A stretch of DNA of 64,000 bases, from assembly GCA_002841375.1 (NCBI GenBank), contig PGZO01000023.1, forward strand, positions 1 through 64,000, read 5' to 3'. This DNA comes from Firmicutes bacterium HGW-Firmicutes-7. GTDB lineage: Bacteria > Bacillota > Clostridia > Lachnospirales > Vallitaleaceae. Under the pieces are notes generated by a model that did no database searches, was not told where the DNA came from, and saw only the letters and a list, made by a program, of their open reading frames with translations. Positions within the stretch are counted from its first letter, which is position 1. Every line of letters begins with the position of its first letter. The position numbers and the translations under genes are program-made. This document shows positions 35,261 to 44,234 of the stretch, one piece after another.

Positions 35261-36973
35261 CTACTCTTCATATACAATAACTGCTTCCTTTGTACTATTG
35301 ATCCAGTCCACTTTGCAGTTAAGGTTTTCAGCTGAAAATCTTACAGGTACAAAGGTTCTCCCATTTTTGGATGCAGGAGCCACATCCATTTTCTTACTTA
35401 CACCGTTTATCTTTATATCAGTTTTACCCATCCACATTTCTACAGTATTTCCTCTAGCTTTAAGCGTTACTTTTTGAGTTGCACCGTCCCATTCAACTGT
35501 ACCGCCCATGGCTTCAACCACTGCACGGATAGGTACCATGGTTCTTCCGGATATAGTTATTGGTGCTGTGCCTCTACCAGGATCAACTTCTTGATTTATG
35601 CCATCTACGCTCATATTTGGGCTGTCGAGTTTAAGCATTATGAAGTGCTTGAAGCTACCAGGTTTATATATCTTATTGCCGGTTTTTATAGTAAAAGTTG
35701 CAATTGCATCACCAAGCTTTTTCTCTATTCCCTCAAAAGGTCTTGCTTCTGAAAGGACTGGCTTTACGGTGTAATAGTAGGTTGTATTAGGCTCAACATT
35801 TACATCAGCATAAGAGGTACTGGTGATGTAAAAATCAGTTACAGATATTCCCAGATTGTTTTGGGAAGTAGATCTAAAAAGTCTATATCCAAGCCCTTTA
35901 GCTGGTTGCCACATGATTCTTGAGCCAGATTCGAAGGCTTCTGCGCTGCTTCCACCTGATGTGATCACTGGAACTGCAGGTGCCTCCGTTGCAGAGTACA
36001 AGTTAGCCTTCACCGTAGAACGAATATATGCATTCCACCAGGCAACAGCAGCGACTTCCATGTATACATTCGTGGCATCGGCAGGAATAGAAGCTGAAAT
36101 ACTATAGTCAGCAGTATAACTTGCACCTACATCAACATATCCCGTTTCCTTTTTATATTGTTTACCATCAGCACCCTTATAACTCAGATAAGCATTATAA
36201 AAAATTTTTTGCCCTGCGACACCATTATTTCGAATAGTTCCCCAAACCTCGACTAAGCCAGGCTTAAACTCACCCTTATCGTAATAATGTTTGTTTTCAG
36301 CCACACCATCTACTTCATCTTTTATAGTTCCAAGATTGATACCCTTCACGTTATATGTGATAGTGGGTGCTCCAGATGGTACATTAATTCCTACGGTTTT
36401 TTCTCCCGAAGTAGTCGATGTTTGCTTTTGACGATAAAAATCCCCAGTTACCGTAGCACGGATGTAGGCATTCCAGTAAGCAACACAACTGACTTTTATA
36501 TTCACATGACTGGCATCATCAGGAATGAACCCTGAAATTCGATACTCAGCGACATCACCGGGTTCTACTATAATATATCCTGTATTCTCAACTTCATGGA
36601 CTTTGCCGGTAGAATCTGTATAACTCATCAAAGCTGAATAAAATACATTATTATGTTCAGCGTATGCACTGCCTCCATATTTATTATTGGTTACGGTTCC
36701 CCATAATTCTACCTTGCCAGGCTTAAAATTACCTTTTTCATAGATATGATAGTTTTCCGCCACACCGTCCCGCTCCTTGGTAAGAATACCAAAATCCAAA
36801 CCGCTGACATTATAAGTAATTGTCGGTCCATCTCCTTGTGGATTTACACCCACAGTCCCTCTCCCGTCTGCCCTAGCAGGTATCGCTATCCCCGCTAGGC
36901 ATAAGGATACAACCATAATCAGTGCTAACATCCTTGCAGTTATATTCCTCATTGATATTTTCATTTTATTCAA
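35261..36973 (-). CDS. Secreted protein with two duplicated modules, FN3-like domain and stalk domain
   Basis: A 570-residue exported protein. The signal peptide ends around residue 36 (ARA-DG). Residues 41-181 and 193-327 are two copies of one module: both have a PTITYNV strand, a DGVAEN..Y.KG.FKPG segment, an ELWGT/EVWGT strand and end in WNAYIR(A/S)TV. Residues about 331-435 look like a fibronectin type III domain, and the C-terminus carries the copper-amine-oxidase-type stalk motifs (GRTMVPIRAV and NGRTFVPVRF). It is probably a cell-surface structural or binding protein. It is related in its C-terminal part to the gene at 1919. Confidence 0.78.
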   Translation of the reverse strand: MNKMKISMRNITARMLALIMVVSLCLAGIAIPARADGRGTVGVNPQGDGPTITYNVSGLDFGILTKERDGVAENYHIYEKGNFKPGKVELWGTVTNNKYGGSAYAEHNNVFYSALMSYTDSTGKVHEVENTGYIIVEPGDVAEYRISGFIPDDASHVNIKVSCVAYWNAYIRATVTGDFYRQKQTSTTSGEKTVGINVPSGAPTITYNVKGINLGTIKDEVDGVAENKHYYDKGEFKPGLVEVWGTIRNNGVAGQKIFYNAYLSYKGADGKQYKKETGYVDVGASYTADYSISASIPADATNVYMEVAAVAWWNAYIRSTVKANLYSATEAPAVPVITSGGSSAEAFESGSRIMWQPAKGLGYRLFRSTSQNNLGISVTDFYITSTSYADVNVEPNTTYYYTVKPVLSEARPFEGIEKKLGDAIATFTIKTGNKIYKPGSFKHFIMLKLDSPNMSVDGINQEVDPGRGTAPITISGRTMVPIRAVVEAMGGTVEWDGATQKVTLKARGNTVEMWMGKTDIKINGVSKKMDVAPASKNGRTFVPVRFSAENLNCKVDWINSTKEAVIVYEE

Positions 36974-37045
36974 TCCCCTTTCACTTTTAATTGTTGACTT
37001 GGTTCAATTTTATAAATCAAATGTAACAAAATCCAGTCATCCTAG

Positions 37046-37108
37046 AAACACACAAAAGGGGTAGTTTTAATAATACTTCCTACCCAAAAAGTGTAGGAAG
37101 GTATTATT
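37046..37108. repeat. Repeat copy with a hairpin, upstream flank of the LemA group
   Basis: AAACACACAAAAGGGGTAGT (37046-37065) matches 38931-38950 at 17 of 20 positions, and both copies continue with TTC-TACCC and AAAAAG. AATAATACTTCCTAC (37069-37083) pairs with GTAGGAAGGTATTATT (37093-37108). The two copies lie on both sides of the minus-strand genes 37185-38886. Confidence 0.45.
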
Positions 37109-37184
37109 CCTGGGGGACACGGGATAGACTGGTGAGAATTATAAAGAAGATCGCTGGTCATAAGCATTTGGGTCCTCCTTTTTG

Positions 37185-37919
37185 TCAAACCGATGTCACT
37201 ATTTTGGTAAAATACACTAATATATTTTGAACTTTATCAAGGTACTCATCAGGAACGTAGACTTCGACTTTATACCACCCCAATGTATAAGATCGTAAAT
37301 AGGAATATGTAAAAGCTAATTTCCTTGAACTAGCCTCATATTGGACAGCTCTTAACCTAGATCCCCAACCTTTCCACACGTTAAGCATACCGTGAGCATA
37401 AATACCCCTTGATGAAATGTAAACGTATTTTTTCTTGGCTTCTGAAGGTTTTAAATGACTCGTTTGACCTTTTCGTGCCCTTTTCTCATCTAAAACAAGA
37501 TATAGTTTAAATAGTAAAACATTCATCAGTATCAGACCGATTGTTATCAGTAAGCTTACTCCAATGCTCTTTGCAGCTATACTAACCGTTACTGACACAA
37601 TGATTGCAACAAAAGATATTCCCATAACTGCGAAAATCCATCTCCCTTTAGTTGCTTCTTGATAGTCCTTAATATTATGTTTGGTTTCTTCATCCGAATA
37701 AATCCATGAAACAACTAAGTCTGTTCCGCTTAACATTTTTGCCATACAATGATATCTGTTAAGAAACAAAAACACGATAACAAAACAAGATACTGCAAGA
37801 AACATCCCAACAAATGCTGAAGCATAATAATTATTCTGTAGGCTAATAAAAACTGCAATTATTGCAATAAGCATGATCATGATTAAGATCACAATCGCTT
37901 TTGTTTGAGTGTTTTTCAT
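37185..37919 (-). CDS. Four-helix membrane protein of unknown family
   Basis: A 244-residue protein with four hydrophobic helices (about residues 8-26, 32-52, 93-115 and 120-141) and a basic cytoplasmic C-terminal domain of about 90 residues (KKYVYISSRGIYAHGMLNVW, GWYKVEVYVP). The arrangement resembles small membrane proteins with a PH-like tail, but I cannot name the family. It follows the lemA gene by 12 bases on the same strand, so they are probably one operon and functionally linked. Confidence 0.6.
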   Translation of the reverse strand: MKNTQTKAIVILIMIMLIAIIAVFISLQNNYYASAFVGMFLAVSCFVIVFLFLNRYHCMAKMLSGTDLVVSWIYSDEETKHNIKDYQEATKGRWIFAVMGISFVAIIVSVTVSIAAKSIGVSLLITIGLILMNVLLFKLYLVLDEKRARKGQTSHLKPSEAKKKYVYISSRGIYAHGMLNVWKGWGSRLRAVQYEASSRKLAFTYSYLRSYTLGWYKVEVYVPDEYLDKVQNILVYFTKIVTSV

Positions 37920-37931
37920 ATAATACCCCTT

Positions 37932-38492
37932 TCAACGGAATTGAACCTTAGGGGCAGACCGTTCAGACAGGTCAATCTGAAAGAAGGGCAACCCACTTGC
38001 GCCAAATATACCGGCAAATATATTGTTGGGAAAGGCTATGATATATCGGTTATATATCAATACCGTATCATTATAAAACTGTCTATACATGGCTATTTTT
38101 TGTTCCAATTCTCTTAATTGGCTTTGTAAATCCAAGAAGCCCTGGTTTGCTTTTAAATCAGGATATTGTTCAGAAATCGCAAACAACTTGCCAAGGACGC
38201 TGGTGATCGCATCGGATGATTCAATCAACTCGTTGGCAGACTGGGCACCTAAATACATATTTCTTGCTTGGATTACTTTCGCTAGCGTATCTTGTTCATG
38301 CGTTGCATAGGCTGCAACCATTTCTACAAGATTAGGTATCAAATCCGCTCTCATTTTAAGTTGTACATTAATCTGACCCCAGCTATTATCCACCTTGGCT
38401 TTTTTATTAATCATTATGTTATAGAATATAATTAACTGTATTCCAAATAAAATAAGTATTACTACAATACCAATTATCATATACTGCATCAT
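37932..38492 (-). CDS. lemA: LemA family protein
   Basis: A 186-residue LemA-family protein: an N-terminal membrane helix (residues 2-24), then VDNSWGQINVQLKMRADLIPNLVEMV, the LemA signature, and a long helical bundle ending in YNDTVLIYNRYIIAFPNNIFA. These proteins are membrane-anchored with an external four-helix bundle; their molecular role is unsettled. The neighbour upstream is a truncated DUF2207-like gene, the usual LemA partner. Confidence 0.9.
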   Translation of the reverse strand: MMQYMIIGIVVILILFGIQLIIFYNIMINKKAKVDNSWGQINVQLKMRADLIPNLVEMVAAYATHEQDTLAKVIQARNMYLGAQSANELIESSDAITSVLGKLFAISEQYPDLKANQGFLDLQSQLRELEQKIAMYRQFYNDTVLIYNRYIIAFPNNIFAGIFGASGLPFFQIDLSERSAPKVQFR

Positions 38493-38559
38493 AAATCCTC
38501 CCGTTAGGTTAATTGAATTTTAAATCCTATACTTGTTGCTCCTGCGATTTGATCATTTG

Positions 38560-38886
38560 CTAATCCACAACGCCACTTGAACCACCTGATCCACCACCTG
38601 AGTCGCTGCCTCCGGAAGAAAACCCCCCGCCTGACCCTTTTGATGACGCTTTTGATGTAAGATGGATGGTATCTCTCATCAAACTGCTGATCACGTTGCC
38701 AATATGACTTAAGCTCGAATAGGCGACACGATAATTATCATGATCAAGCAAATAAAATAGTCTGTAGTTATCCTGAGCAATTATTATTTGGGGATACTTA
38801 GTAAAGAGTTGCTTTAATAGTTTTTCTGAATATTTCTTCCACATAAAAAGCTCCGATAATTCCTTTTCATCAAGTTTGCCAGGTAT
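38560..38886 (-). pseudogene. C-terminal fragment of a DUF2207-like protein
   Basis: Open from just after a stop at 38889-38887; translation ...KLDEKELSELFMWKKYSEKL runs to a glycine-serine tail (GSGGGFSSGGSDSGGG). That tail and the ELFMW segment match the C-terminus of DUF2207 membrane proteins, which are commonly beside lemA. The rest of such a protein, over 400 residues with its membrane helices, is absent. An ATG at 38844 could start a 94-residue product, but without a good ribosome site. Confidence 0.55.
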
Positions 38887-38930
38887 TTATTTGTCCCTAT
38901 TACCATATTGCCTTCAATCTTTGATATTAA

Positions 38931-38983
38931 AAACACATAAAATAGGTAGTATGGTGAAATTCTACCCACACAAAAAGGGTGGC
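38931..38983. repeat. Second copy of the repeat flanking the LemA group
   Basis: AAACACATAAAATAGGTAGT (38931-38950), then TTCTACCCACACAAAAAGGG; compare 37046-37100. The copies are in the same orientation. Confidence 0.4.
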
Positions 38984-39022
38984 AAAAAGAAAAACGCCTA
39001 AAACATAAGTTTTTAAGCGTTG
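38984..39022 (-). terminator. Terminator of the LuxR-type regulator gene
   Basis: On the minus strand, AACGCTTAAAAAC and GTTTTAGGCGTT form a stem, and TTTTTCTTTTT follows. It lies just after the stop codon of the gene at 39036. Confidence 0.7.
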
Positions 39023-39035
39023 TTGATTTTATATT

Positions 39036-40451
39036 TTATTCTTTTTCTAAAAACAATTTGATCAATTCCATTTTACTGTTAATATTGAGTTTCTGATAAA
39101 TATTCTTGGTATGATATTTCATCGTATTTTCTGTGATAAATAAATTTTCAGCAATTCCTTTATATGTATAGCCTCGCAGCAATAACTTAACGACTTCTTT
39201 TTCTTTTTCAGTCAATTGATTACTATATTTGGATGTCTGTATCGTTTGTTCTTGTTCGGATTCTATGATACGCGAAAATCTTACTAAAAAGACATGGGTT
39301 TGGAGCAGGTTCGTCAGCTGTGCATTAAGTAGGGGCAATACCATTATGACAAAGAAAACAATAATTAGCGCAATTATTGAGGCATTTGTGTAATCGCCTT
39401 TTACAAAAAAGACCTTGTTTCCGATAAACCCGCCAATTAGTATACCCAGTACATTCATTGACAAGCCTATACCTAATATTTTTGCCGGGTTTTCAGAGTA
39501 ATCAAAAAAACTTCCCATAATACTCCACCAAAACATATCACAAACACCAAATGCGCCCAGCATTAAAGTATTAATAATCAGATAGCTTGTAACAGAAGTG
39601 TCCAACCACATAAATGCAATATAGGATAATCCAATCATGGCTAACGCTATGTATAATATATATGCTCTATTGTATTTATCAGACAAATTTCTAAGTATCC
39701 ATAAAGCAAGTATATACGGCACTGCCCAATAATAACTCGCTAGCAACTCATACTGACCGTATGCAGGTGTTACCACTTGATACATAATGCCTGAATTAAT
39801 CGTTATGATGGTTATAAATATACATAGTATTAAAAATGGCTTAAAAATAGATGGAAGCTTCGTTAAATCCTCAGTTTTGTAAATGATCTTTTTTTCCGAA
39901 TCGGCTTCAAGCATAAAAGAAGCTACAAGTGCGGCTATTAGTATACTAACTTCAAGCATAAGGCTTATCTTGGCAGATACATTTACGGTAACTACATTAA
40001 TCATGATCATAATTATATTAGCGTATATCAAAACATCTGCAATCGTTTTATGTCGAATTTCTGTACGAGAATATGTTTTAAAATAAAATCCGGAACTTGA
40101 AATAAAAAGTCCAGCAAAAATTGCGATAATTATCAGTGTTATATACCAAACAATGGAGAATCGTAAAAAGAACATTAATGTGCCTGCAAGACAAATTAAA
40201 ATTGAAACAATCATAGTCATCTTTGCGGTAACTTGTTTTTTAACAATAAAACCACCTGAAAATAATCCCAAAAAATGCCCGATAATCGCTATGAAAATAT
40301 ACTTTGATGGATCTATATTCGCGTTTTCTACTAAGGAATACAGAAGTGGACCTTCAAACGTAAAGGATAGCATCCATGCGGAAAACAAAACAAAGCAGAT
40401 GGAAGACAGCTTTTTTTGGTTTTTGCTTCTCTTAAGATTTGAAATATTCAT
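39036..40451 (-). CDS. Membrane-anchored LuxR-family regulator with MFS-like N-terminus
   Basis: A 471-residue protein with twelve hydrophobic helices in residues 1-395, arranged like a major facilitator transporter (MFS-like), followed by a LuxR-type DNA-binding domain: LTEKEKEVVKLLLRGYTYKGIAENLF and ITENTMKYHTKNIYQKLNI. Such fusions probably sense a ligand in the membrane and regulate transcription. ATG 40451 follows TTGGAG; an earlier in-frame ATG at 40499 has no such site. No target gene is obvious, though the region upstream is long and AT-rich. Confidence 0.82.
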   Translation of the reverse strand: MNISNLKRSKNQKKLSSICFVLFSAWMLSFTFEGPLLYSLVENANIDPSKYIFIAIIGHFLGLFSGGFIVKKQVTAKMTMIVSILICLAGTLMFFLRFSIVWYITLIIIAIFAGLFISSSGFYFKTYSRTEIRHKTIADVLIYANIIMIMINVVTVNVSAKISLMLEVSILIAALVASFMLEADSEKKIIYKTEDLTKLPSIFKPFLILCIFITIITINSGIMYQVVTPAYGQYELLASYYWAVPYILALWILRNLSDKYNRAYILYIALAMIGLSYIAFMWLDTSVTSYLIINTLMLGAFGVCDMFWWSIMGSFFDYSENPAKILGIGLSMNVLGILIGGFIGNKVFFVKGDYTNASIIALIIVFFVIMVLPLLNAQLTNLLQTHVFLVRFSRIIESEQEQTIQTSKYSNQLTEKEKEVVKLLLRGYTYKGIAENLFITENTMKYHTKNIYQKLNINSKMELIKLFLEKE

Positions 40452-40913
40452 TATTAATACTCCAATACGCCAATACTTAGGTTTCTCTCCCTGAGTCAAC
40501 CACCTTTATGATTTATATCTCTAATAGAACTTAAATATAATATTAAGCTACGTGTAGGCCTTTGTCAATTTCTTCTTTCAATGAGTTGTGTGGTGTTAGT
40601 CCCTATAGGCAAGTGAAACGAGCCTTGCTTCATGGAAGGAAGAGTACCTGGTGAAACTATACTGCCATAGATATGTACAAGGTGACTGTGTTTTTAACAA
40701 TTCATCAATAAATGTATATGTTTGTCCAAATAGTTCATACAATTATGCAACAATTGGAGATTAAAACTTGACAAAAGCATTTATCCAATATATATTGGTT
40801 ATTACCAGTGGAAGTTAGAGAATGTTGAGGATCAGTGGTATAGATAGATTGAGAGAAAGTCTATAGTAGTATCCTTAAATAATAATTGATGTTAGGGAAA
40901 AGAGGCGAATAAG
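40452..40913. other. Divergent intergenic region with the promoter and operator of the UTRA regulator
   Basis: The 460 bases between the LuxR-type and GntR-type genes hold one clear promoter/operator (40768-40807). I saw no gene in the rest. Confidence 0.5.
40768..40807 (+). promoter_or_regulatory. Promoter and operator of the GntR/UTRA gene
   Basis: TTGACA (40768-40773), 17-base spacer, TATATT (40791-40796). TGGTTATTACCA (40796-40807), a palindrome of TGGT-N4-ACCA form, begins at the last base of the -10 box. It matches the core of the operator at 41968-41983, so the regulator probably represses its own gene. Confidence 0.7.
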
Positions 40914-41618
40914 ATGAAGAAAGATTCTATACACCAGCAATTTTATTTGGAAATTCTAAGCAAAATAAAATCTGGGGAATGGAAAAAGGGTGACAAAATC
41001 CCGGCAGAGCGGACGTTGTGTGGGCTCTATAATATTAGCAGAACGACAGTAAGAGAGGCACTGAAAAACCTTGAGAATGAAGGCTATGTAGTACGAAAAA
41101 GAGGAAGTGGCAGTTTTGTCAATATTAAGCCAATTAAGCAAGAATTGGCTAAGTTATACACATTAAGAGAGATGTTCATAGAACAAGGAATAAAACATGA
41201 TGTTCGAATATTGGAATTCGAAAATGAACAAGGTAATGAAGAAATCTGTAAAATGCTAAATATAGAAGCAGGGGAAAGAGTTTATAAAATTAATAGAGTT
41301 TTTTTTGCTGCAAGTATTCCTTATACGGTTGAGTATACCTATCTGCCATATTCAAGTGTTCCTGATATTACAAGAGAAATGGTTGAAAATGATGGTTTAT
41401 ACGCCAGCTTGGAAAGGTTAGACAAAAAACCAACCGATGCAGAAGAAATAATTAGAGCAATTGAAATAACTGAAAGACAAAAAGAATTACTTGAGTTGGA
41501 TGATGTGTCCTTTGCGATAGAAACGAAGAGGGTAGCGCGTTCAAACAATACTATTATTGAGTATACAGTTAATATAACACGTAATGATTACTTTGTTTAT
41601 ACGGTCAAATTAGGATAA
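40914..41618 (+). CDS. GntR-family regulator with UTRA domain
   Basis: A 234-residue regulator: an N-terminal winged helix (GDKIPAERTLCGLYNISRTT, VREALKNLENEGYVVRKRGSG) and a C-terminal UTRA domain of the HutC/NagR type (FAASIPYTVEYTYLP). UTRA regulators bind phosphorylated sugars or amino-sugars. The operator-type palindromes upstream of this gene and of the next operon match the TGGT-N4-ACCA half-sites expected of this subfamily. It probably represses the amino-sugar cluster 42067-50041. A terminator follows. Confidence 0.88.
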   Translation: MKKDSIHQQFYLEILSKIKSGEWKKGDKIPAERTLCGLYNISRTTVREALKNLENEGYVVRKRGSGSFVNIKPIKQELAKLYTLREMFIEQGIKHDVRILEFENEQGNEEICKMLNIEAGERVYKINRVFFAASIPYTVEYTYLPYSSVPDITREMVENDGLYASLERLDKKPTDAEEIIRAIEITERQKELLELDDVSFAIETKRVARSNNTIIEYTVNITRNDYFVYTVKLG

Positions 41619-41641
41619 TTACATATAGCGTGTGTTTTTAT

Positions 41642-41683
41642 AGGTATTCGTTCTTTATTATAAAGAATGAATGCCTTTTTTTA
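41642..41683 (+). terminator. Terminator of the UTRA regulator gene
   Basis: AGGTATTCGTTCTTT (41642-41656) and AAAGAATGAATGCCT (41662-41676) pair with two mismatches, followed by TTTTTT. Confidence 0.7.
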
Positions 41684-41770
41684 TCCAGTAGAAAACCCTT
41701 CATGAAATATATTCACCAACTAGAATGAAAATGAAACATGAAAGTTTCGACGTCACATATCAAGTTTATT

Positions 41771-41799
41771 TTCGTAGGAAAGCTCTACTTTCCTACGAA
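41771..41799. repeat. Perfect 12-bp inverted repeat hairpin
   Basis: TTCGTAGGAAAG (41771-41782), loop CTCTA, CTTTCCTACGAA (41788-41799). It lies between the regulator's terminator and the operon promoter and has no T tract, so its role is unknown. Confidence 0.6.
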
Positions 41800-41926
41800 G
41801 CCATAAAAATATTATCCGTAACTTTTGAAAACACTACTGTTATTACATGGAAAGTGGTTTAGTACTTACTGAAATCACTTAAGGTACTAGCTTTTTAACA
41901 CGTTAAAGAACCTTCTTATTGTTTTC

Positions 41927-41983
41927 TTGACAAGAAATAAAAGCGATGATATAATGGTAGTGACCAAAGTGGTAATTACCACT
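41927..41983 (+). promoter_or_regulatory. Promoter and operator of the amino-sugar operon
   Basis: TTGACA (41927-41932), 17-base spacer, TATAAT (41950-41955), then the perfect 16-base palindrome AGTGGTAATTACCACT (41968-41983) downstream of the start region. It shares the TGGT-N4-ACCA core with the site at 40796-40807. A repressor bound there would block transcription start or elongation. Confidence 0.8.
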
Positions 41984-42066
41984 GCAAGAGGTTGCCAATA
42001 AAATGTCATGATAAAACTATTAAATATGATAATGAAACTAACAATCTCTTAATAAAAGGAGTAGGT

Positions 42067-43059
42067 ATGCTGTTCATAGGAATTGATGGTGGTGGAACAA
42101 AGACGGAGTTTTTACTTTGTAATGAAAAAGGAAAAGAATTAGGAACTGTCAAATTGGGCTGTGCAAATATTTGGCAATATGATGAACAAACTGTGACGGA
42201 AGTTTTAGTGGATGGATTAAATAAAATTCTTGCTAGTACAGGTATATCTCCTGAGCAGGTTAGTGGAGTAGGTTTTGGTGCAGCATGTTTTGGTGAAAGT
42301 AAAGAAAAAGATGATCTATACAAGAGAATTTGCAATAAAGTATTTGGGAATGTTTTAGTAGAGATCAAAAGCGATGTTGAAATAGCTTTAATTGCTTCAT
42401 TAGGCTATCAATCAGGAATTAATATTGTCTGTGGTACAGGCTCAATGGCATTTGGTATGGATGATCATGATAAGGTTGAGAGATGTGGCGGATGGGGGCA
42501 TCAAATCGGTGATGAAGGATCTGGTCATTGGCTGGGAAGAAAAGCATTGGAGCTTTTCACTAAGCAATCGGATGGAAGGATTGAAAAGACGATCTTATAC
42601 AAGCTAGTTAAGGAAAAGTTGAACCTAGAAAATGACTTTGACTTAATCACAATGGCTGATAATCTGTTATATGCTAGTCGAACAGATACAGCGGCAATTC
42701 AAAAAATTTTATTTGAAGCGGCTAAGCTAAACGATAAGTATGCAATACAAGCTTATGAAGAAGCGGCAAATGAAATTGTTATGTTGGCAAATGCATTAAG
42801 GAACAAGCTAGATTTTGAAGACACTGTAAAAGTTTCATATTCAGGGGGTGTTTTTCAAGCACGCGATTTTCTGAAGAAACCACTTATTAGAAATCTTAAT
42901 AAACTAGGATTTAAAGTAGTTGAACCGAAGTATTCACCTGTTCAAGGAGCTGCATTTTTAGCGGCAAAACAATTTGATATGCACAATCAATTAATGGAAT
43001 CAATCGATAAAAACAATGAAGAAAAAATAGGAGGAAGTTTTGAAAAGTCAAACATATAA
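42067..43059 (+). CDS. BadF/BadG-type ATPase, probable amino-sugar kinase
   Basis: A 330-residue member of the BadF/BadG/BcrA/BcrD ATPase family, to which N-acetylglucosamine kinases belong. Motifs: IGIDGGGTKTEFLLC phosphate loop, GTGSMAFG, ERCGGWGHQIGDEGSGHWLGRKAL. It most likely phosphorylates the imported sugar with ATP at the 6-position. ATG 42067 follows AAGGAGTAGG; the frame is open upstream but lacks a ribosome site. It is the first gene of the amino-sugar operon and overlaps the next by 20 bases. Confidence 0.85.
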   Translation: MLFIGIDGGGTKTEFLLCNEKGKELGTVKLGCANIWQYDEQTVTEVLVDGLNKILASTGISPEQVSGVGFGAACFGESKEKDDLYKRICNKVFGNVLVEIKSDVEIALIASLGYQSGINIVCGTGSMAFGMDDHDKVERCGGWGHQIGDEGSGHWLGRKALELFTKQSDGRIEKTILYKLVKEKLNLENDFDLITMADNLLYASRTDTAAIQKILFEAAKLNDKYAIQAYEEAANEIVMLANALRNKLDFEDTVKVSYSGGVFQARDFLKKPLIRNLNKLGFKVVEPKYSPVQGAAFLAAKQFDMHNQLMESIDKNNEEKIGGSFEKSNI

Positions 43060-44074
43060 AGAAATCAAAGACCAATACAATCGTTTAGAACAAACACAAA
43101 AGCATCTTAATGAAAGCAACATGGAGATAATTGAAAAGTATAAAAAATATGGCACAATTATTTATGTAGGTTGTGGATCAAGTTATTGTATAGCTAAATC
43201 CCTGTCAGTAGCTACGGTTATGAAGCTAGGAAAAGAGTCATTTGCAATATCAGGTGGAGATTTGATGCAACGAATTGCCGAATATAGAGACGCGCTCAAT
43301 AACAGTTTGGTTGTAGCGATTTCTAGATCCGGAGCTACAAGTGAAATACTTCTGGCATTCGAAAATCTACGCAAAGAAAACATAAATTATGAGACATTAA
43401 GTTTCTCTTGCAGAGAAAATCAAGAATTAGCACGTCTAAGTGATTATGCAATTGAAATGCCATGGGCTTTTGATAAAAGTGTTTGTCAAACAAGTTCAGT
43501 TACAAACCTATATTTTGCAGGGATGAATCTGATTGCAAGAGCAGCTGCAAATGATGAAATGCTAGAGTCATTAAGTCAATTGATTATTAGTGGAAATGAG
43601 TTTCTTTCAAAAACTGAAGAGACGCTAGCTAAAATCGCTGGACTTGATTGGGATCATGGCGTAATCTTAGGTGATTCAGAAGCAGCTGGTATTTGTGAAG
43701 AGGGAGCACTCGCATTTAAAGAGATCTGTCAATTGCCTTCAAATCATTATAATCTATTGGACTCTAGACACGGACCTATTGTCATGATTAATGCAAAGAC
43801 ATTGGTTGTAATGATCATAAGTAATATTAATAATGATTTTGAGCTTAATCTTATTGAGGATTTAAAGAAGAAAAAATGTACAATTGTTACTGTTAGTGGA
43901 GAAGCGCTGGAGATCAGTGGGACGATCAATATTAATGTTGGATTTACGTTGCCTTACGCGGTATTAGGTATTCCGTTTATCAATGTTGTTCAGATGATTA
44001 CAAGTTATAAAGCAGAACTTCTAAATACTGATCCAGACATGCCGGAGGGTCTTGATCCATGGATCACATTGTAA
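43040..44074 (+). CDS. SIS-domain sugar-phosphate isomerase/deaminase (AgaS/GlmS type)
   Basis: A 344-residue protein with two SIS domains. The first has IIYVGCGSSYCIAK and the AISRSGATSEIL phosphosugar site. The second contains the GVILGDSEAAGICEEGALAFKE and DSRHGPIVMI segments, as in the isomerase half of GlmS and in AgaS. AgaS converts galactosamine 6-phosphate to tagatose 6-phosphate with release of ammonia. The start is TTG 43040 with a GGAGGAAG site, and the gene overlaps the kinase gene. With the KbaY-like aldolase and PfkB kinase downstream, an AgaS-like role fits best. Confidence 0.82.
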   Translation: MKSQTYKEIKDQYNRLEQTQKHLNESNMEIIEKYKKYGTIIYVGCGSSYCIAKSLSVATVMKLGKESFAISGGDLMQRIAEYRDALNNSLVVAISRSGATSEILLAFENLRKENINYETLSFSCRENQELARLSDYAIEMPWAFDKSVCQTSSVTNLYFAGMNLIARAAANDEMLESLSQLIISGNEFLSKTEETLAKIAGLDWDHGVILGDSEAAGICEEGALAFKEICQLPSNHYNLLDSRHGPIVMINAKTLVVMIISNINNDFELNLIEDLKKKKCTIVTVSGEALEISGTININVGFTLPYAVLGIPFINVVQMITSYKAELLNTDPDMPEGLDPWITL

Positions 44075-44234
44075 TTTCAATGAATTAAGGCACTGATCAG
44101 TTTAAGTAGCCATTTATACATATACATTAATTGAGTAAAAAGGATAATAGCAGTATTCATTATTTATGTACAGTAACAATTCTGCAAAATAATATTGCAG
44201 GAATAAGATATTCATAATATAAGGAGGAAGAAAA

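Larger units (their letters stand above)
41619..42066. other. Intergenic region with terminator, perfect hairpin and operon promoter
   Basis: The 450 bases contain a terminator (41642-41683), a perfect hairpin (41771-41799) and the promoter/operator of the sugar operon (41927-41983). No gene is seen. Confidence 0.55.
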
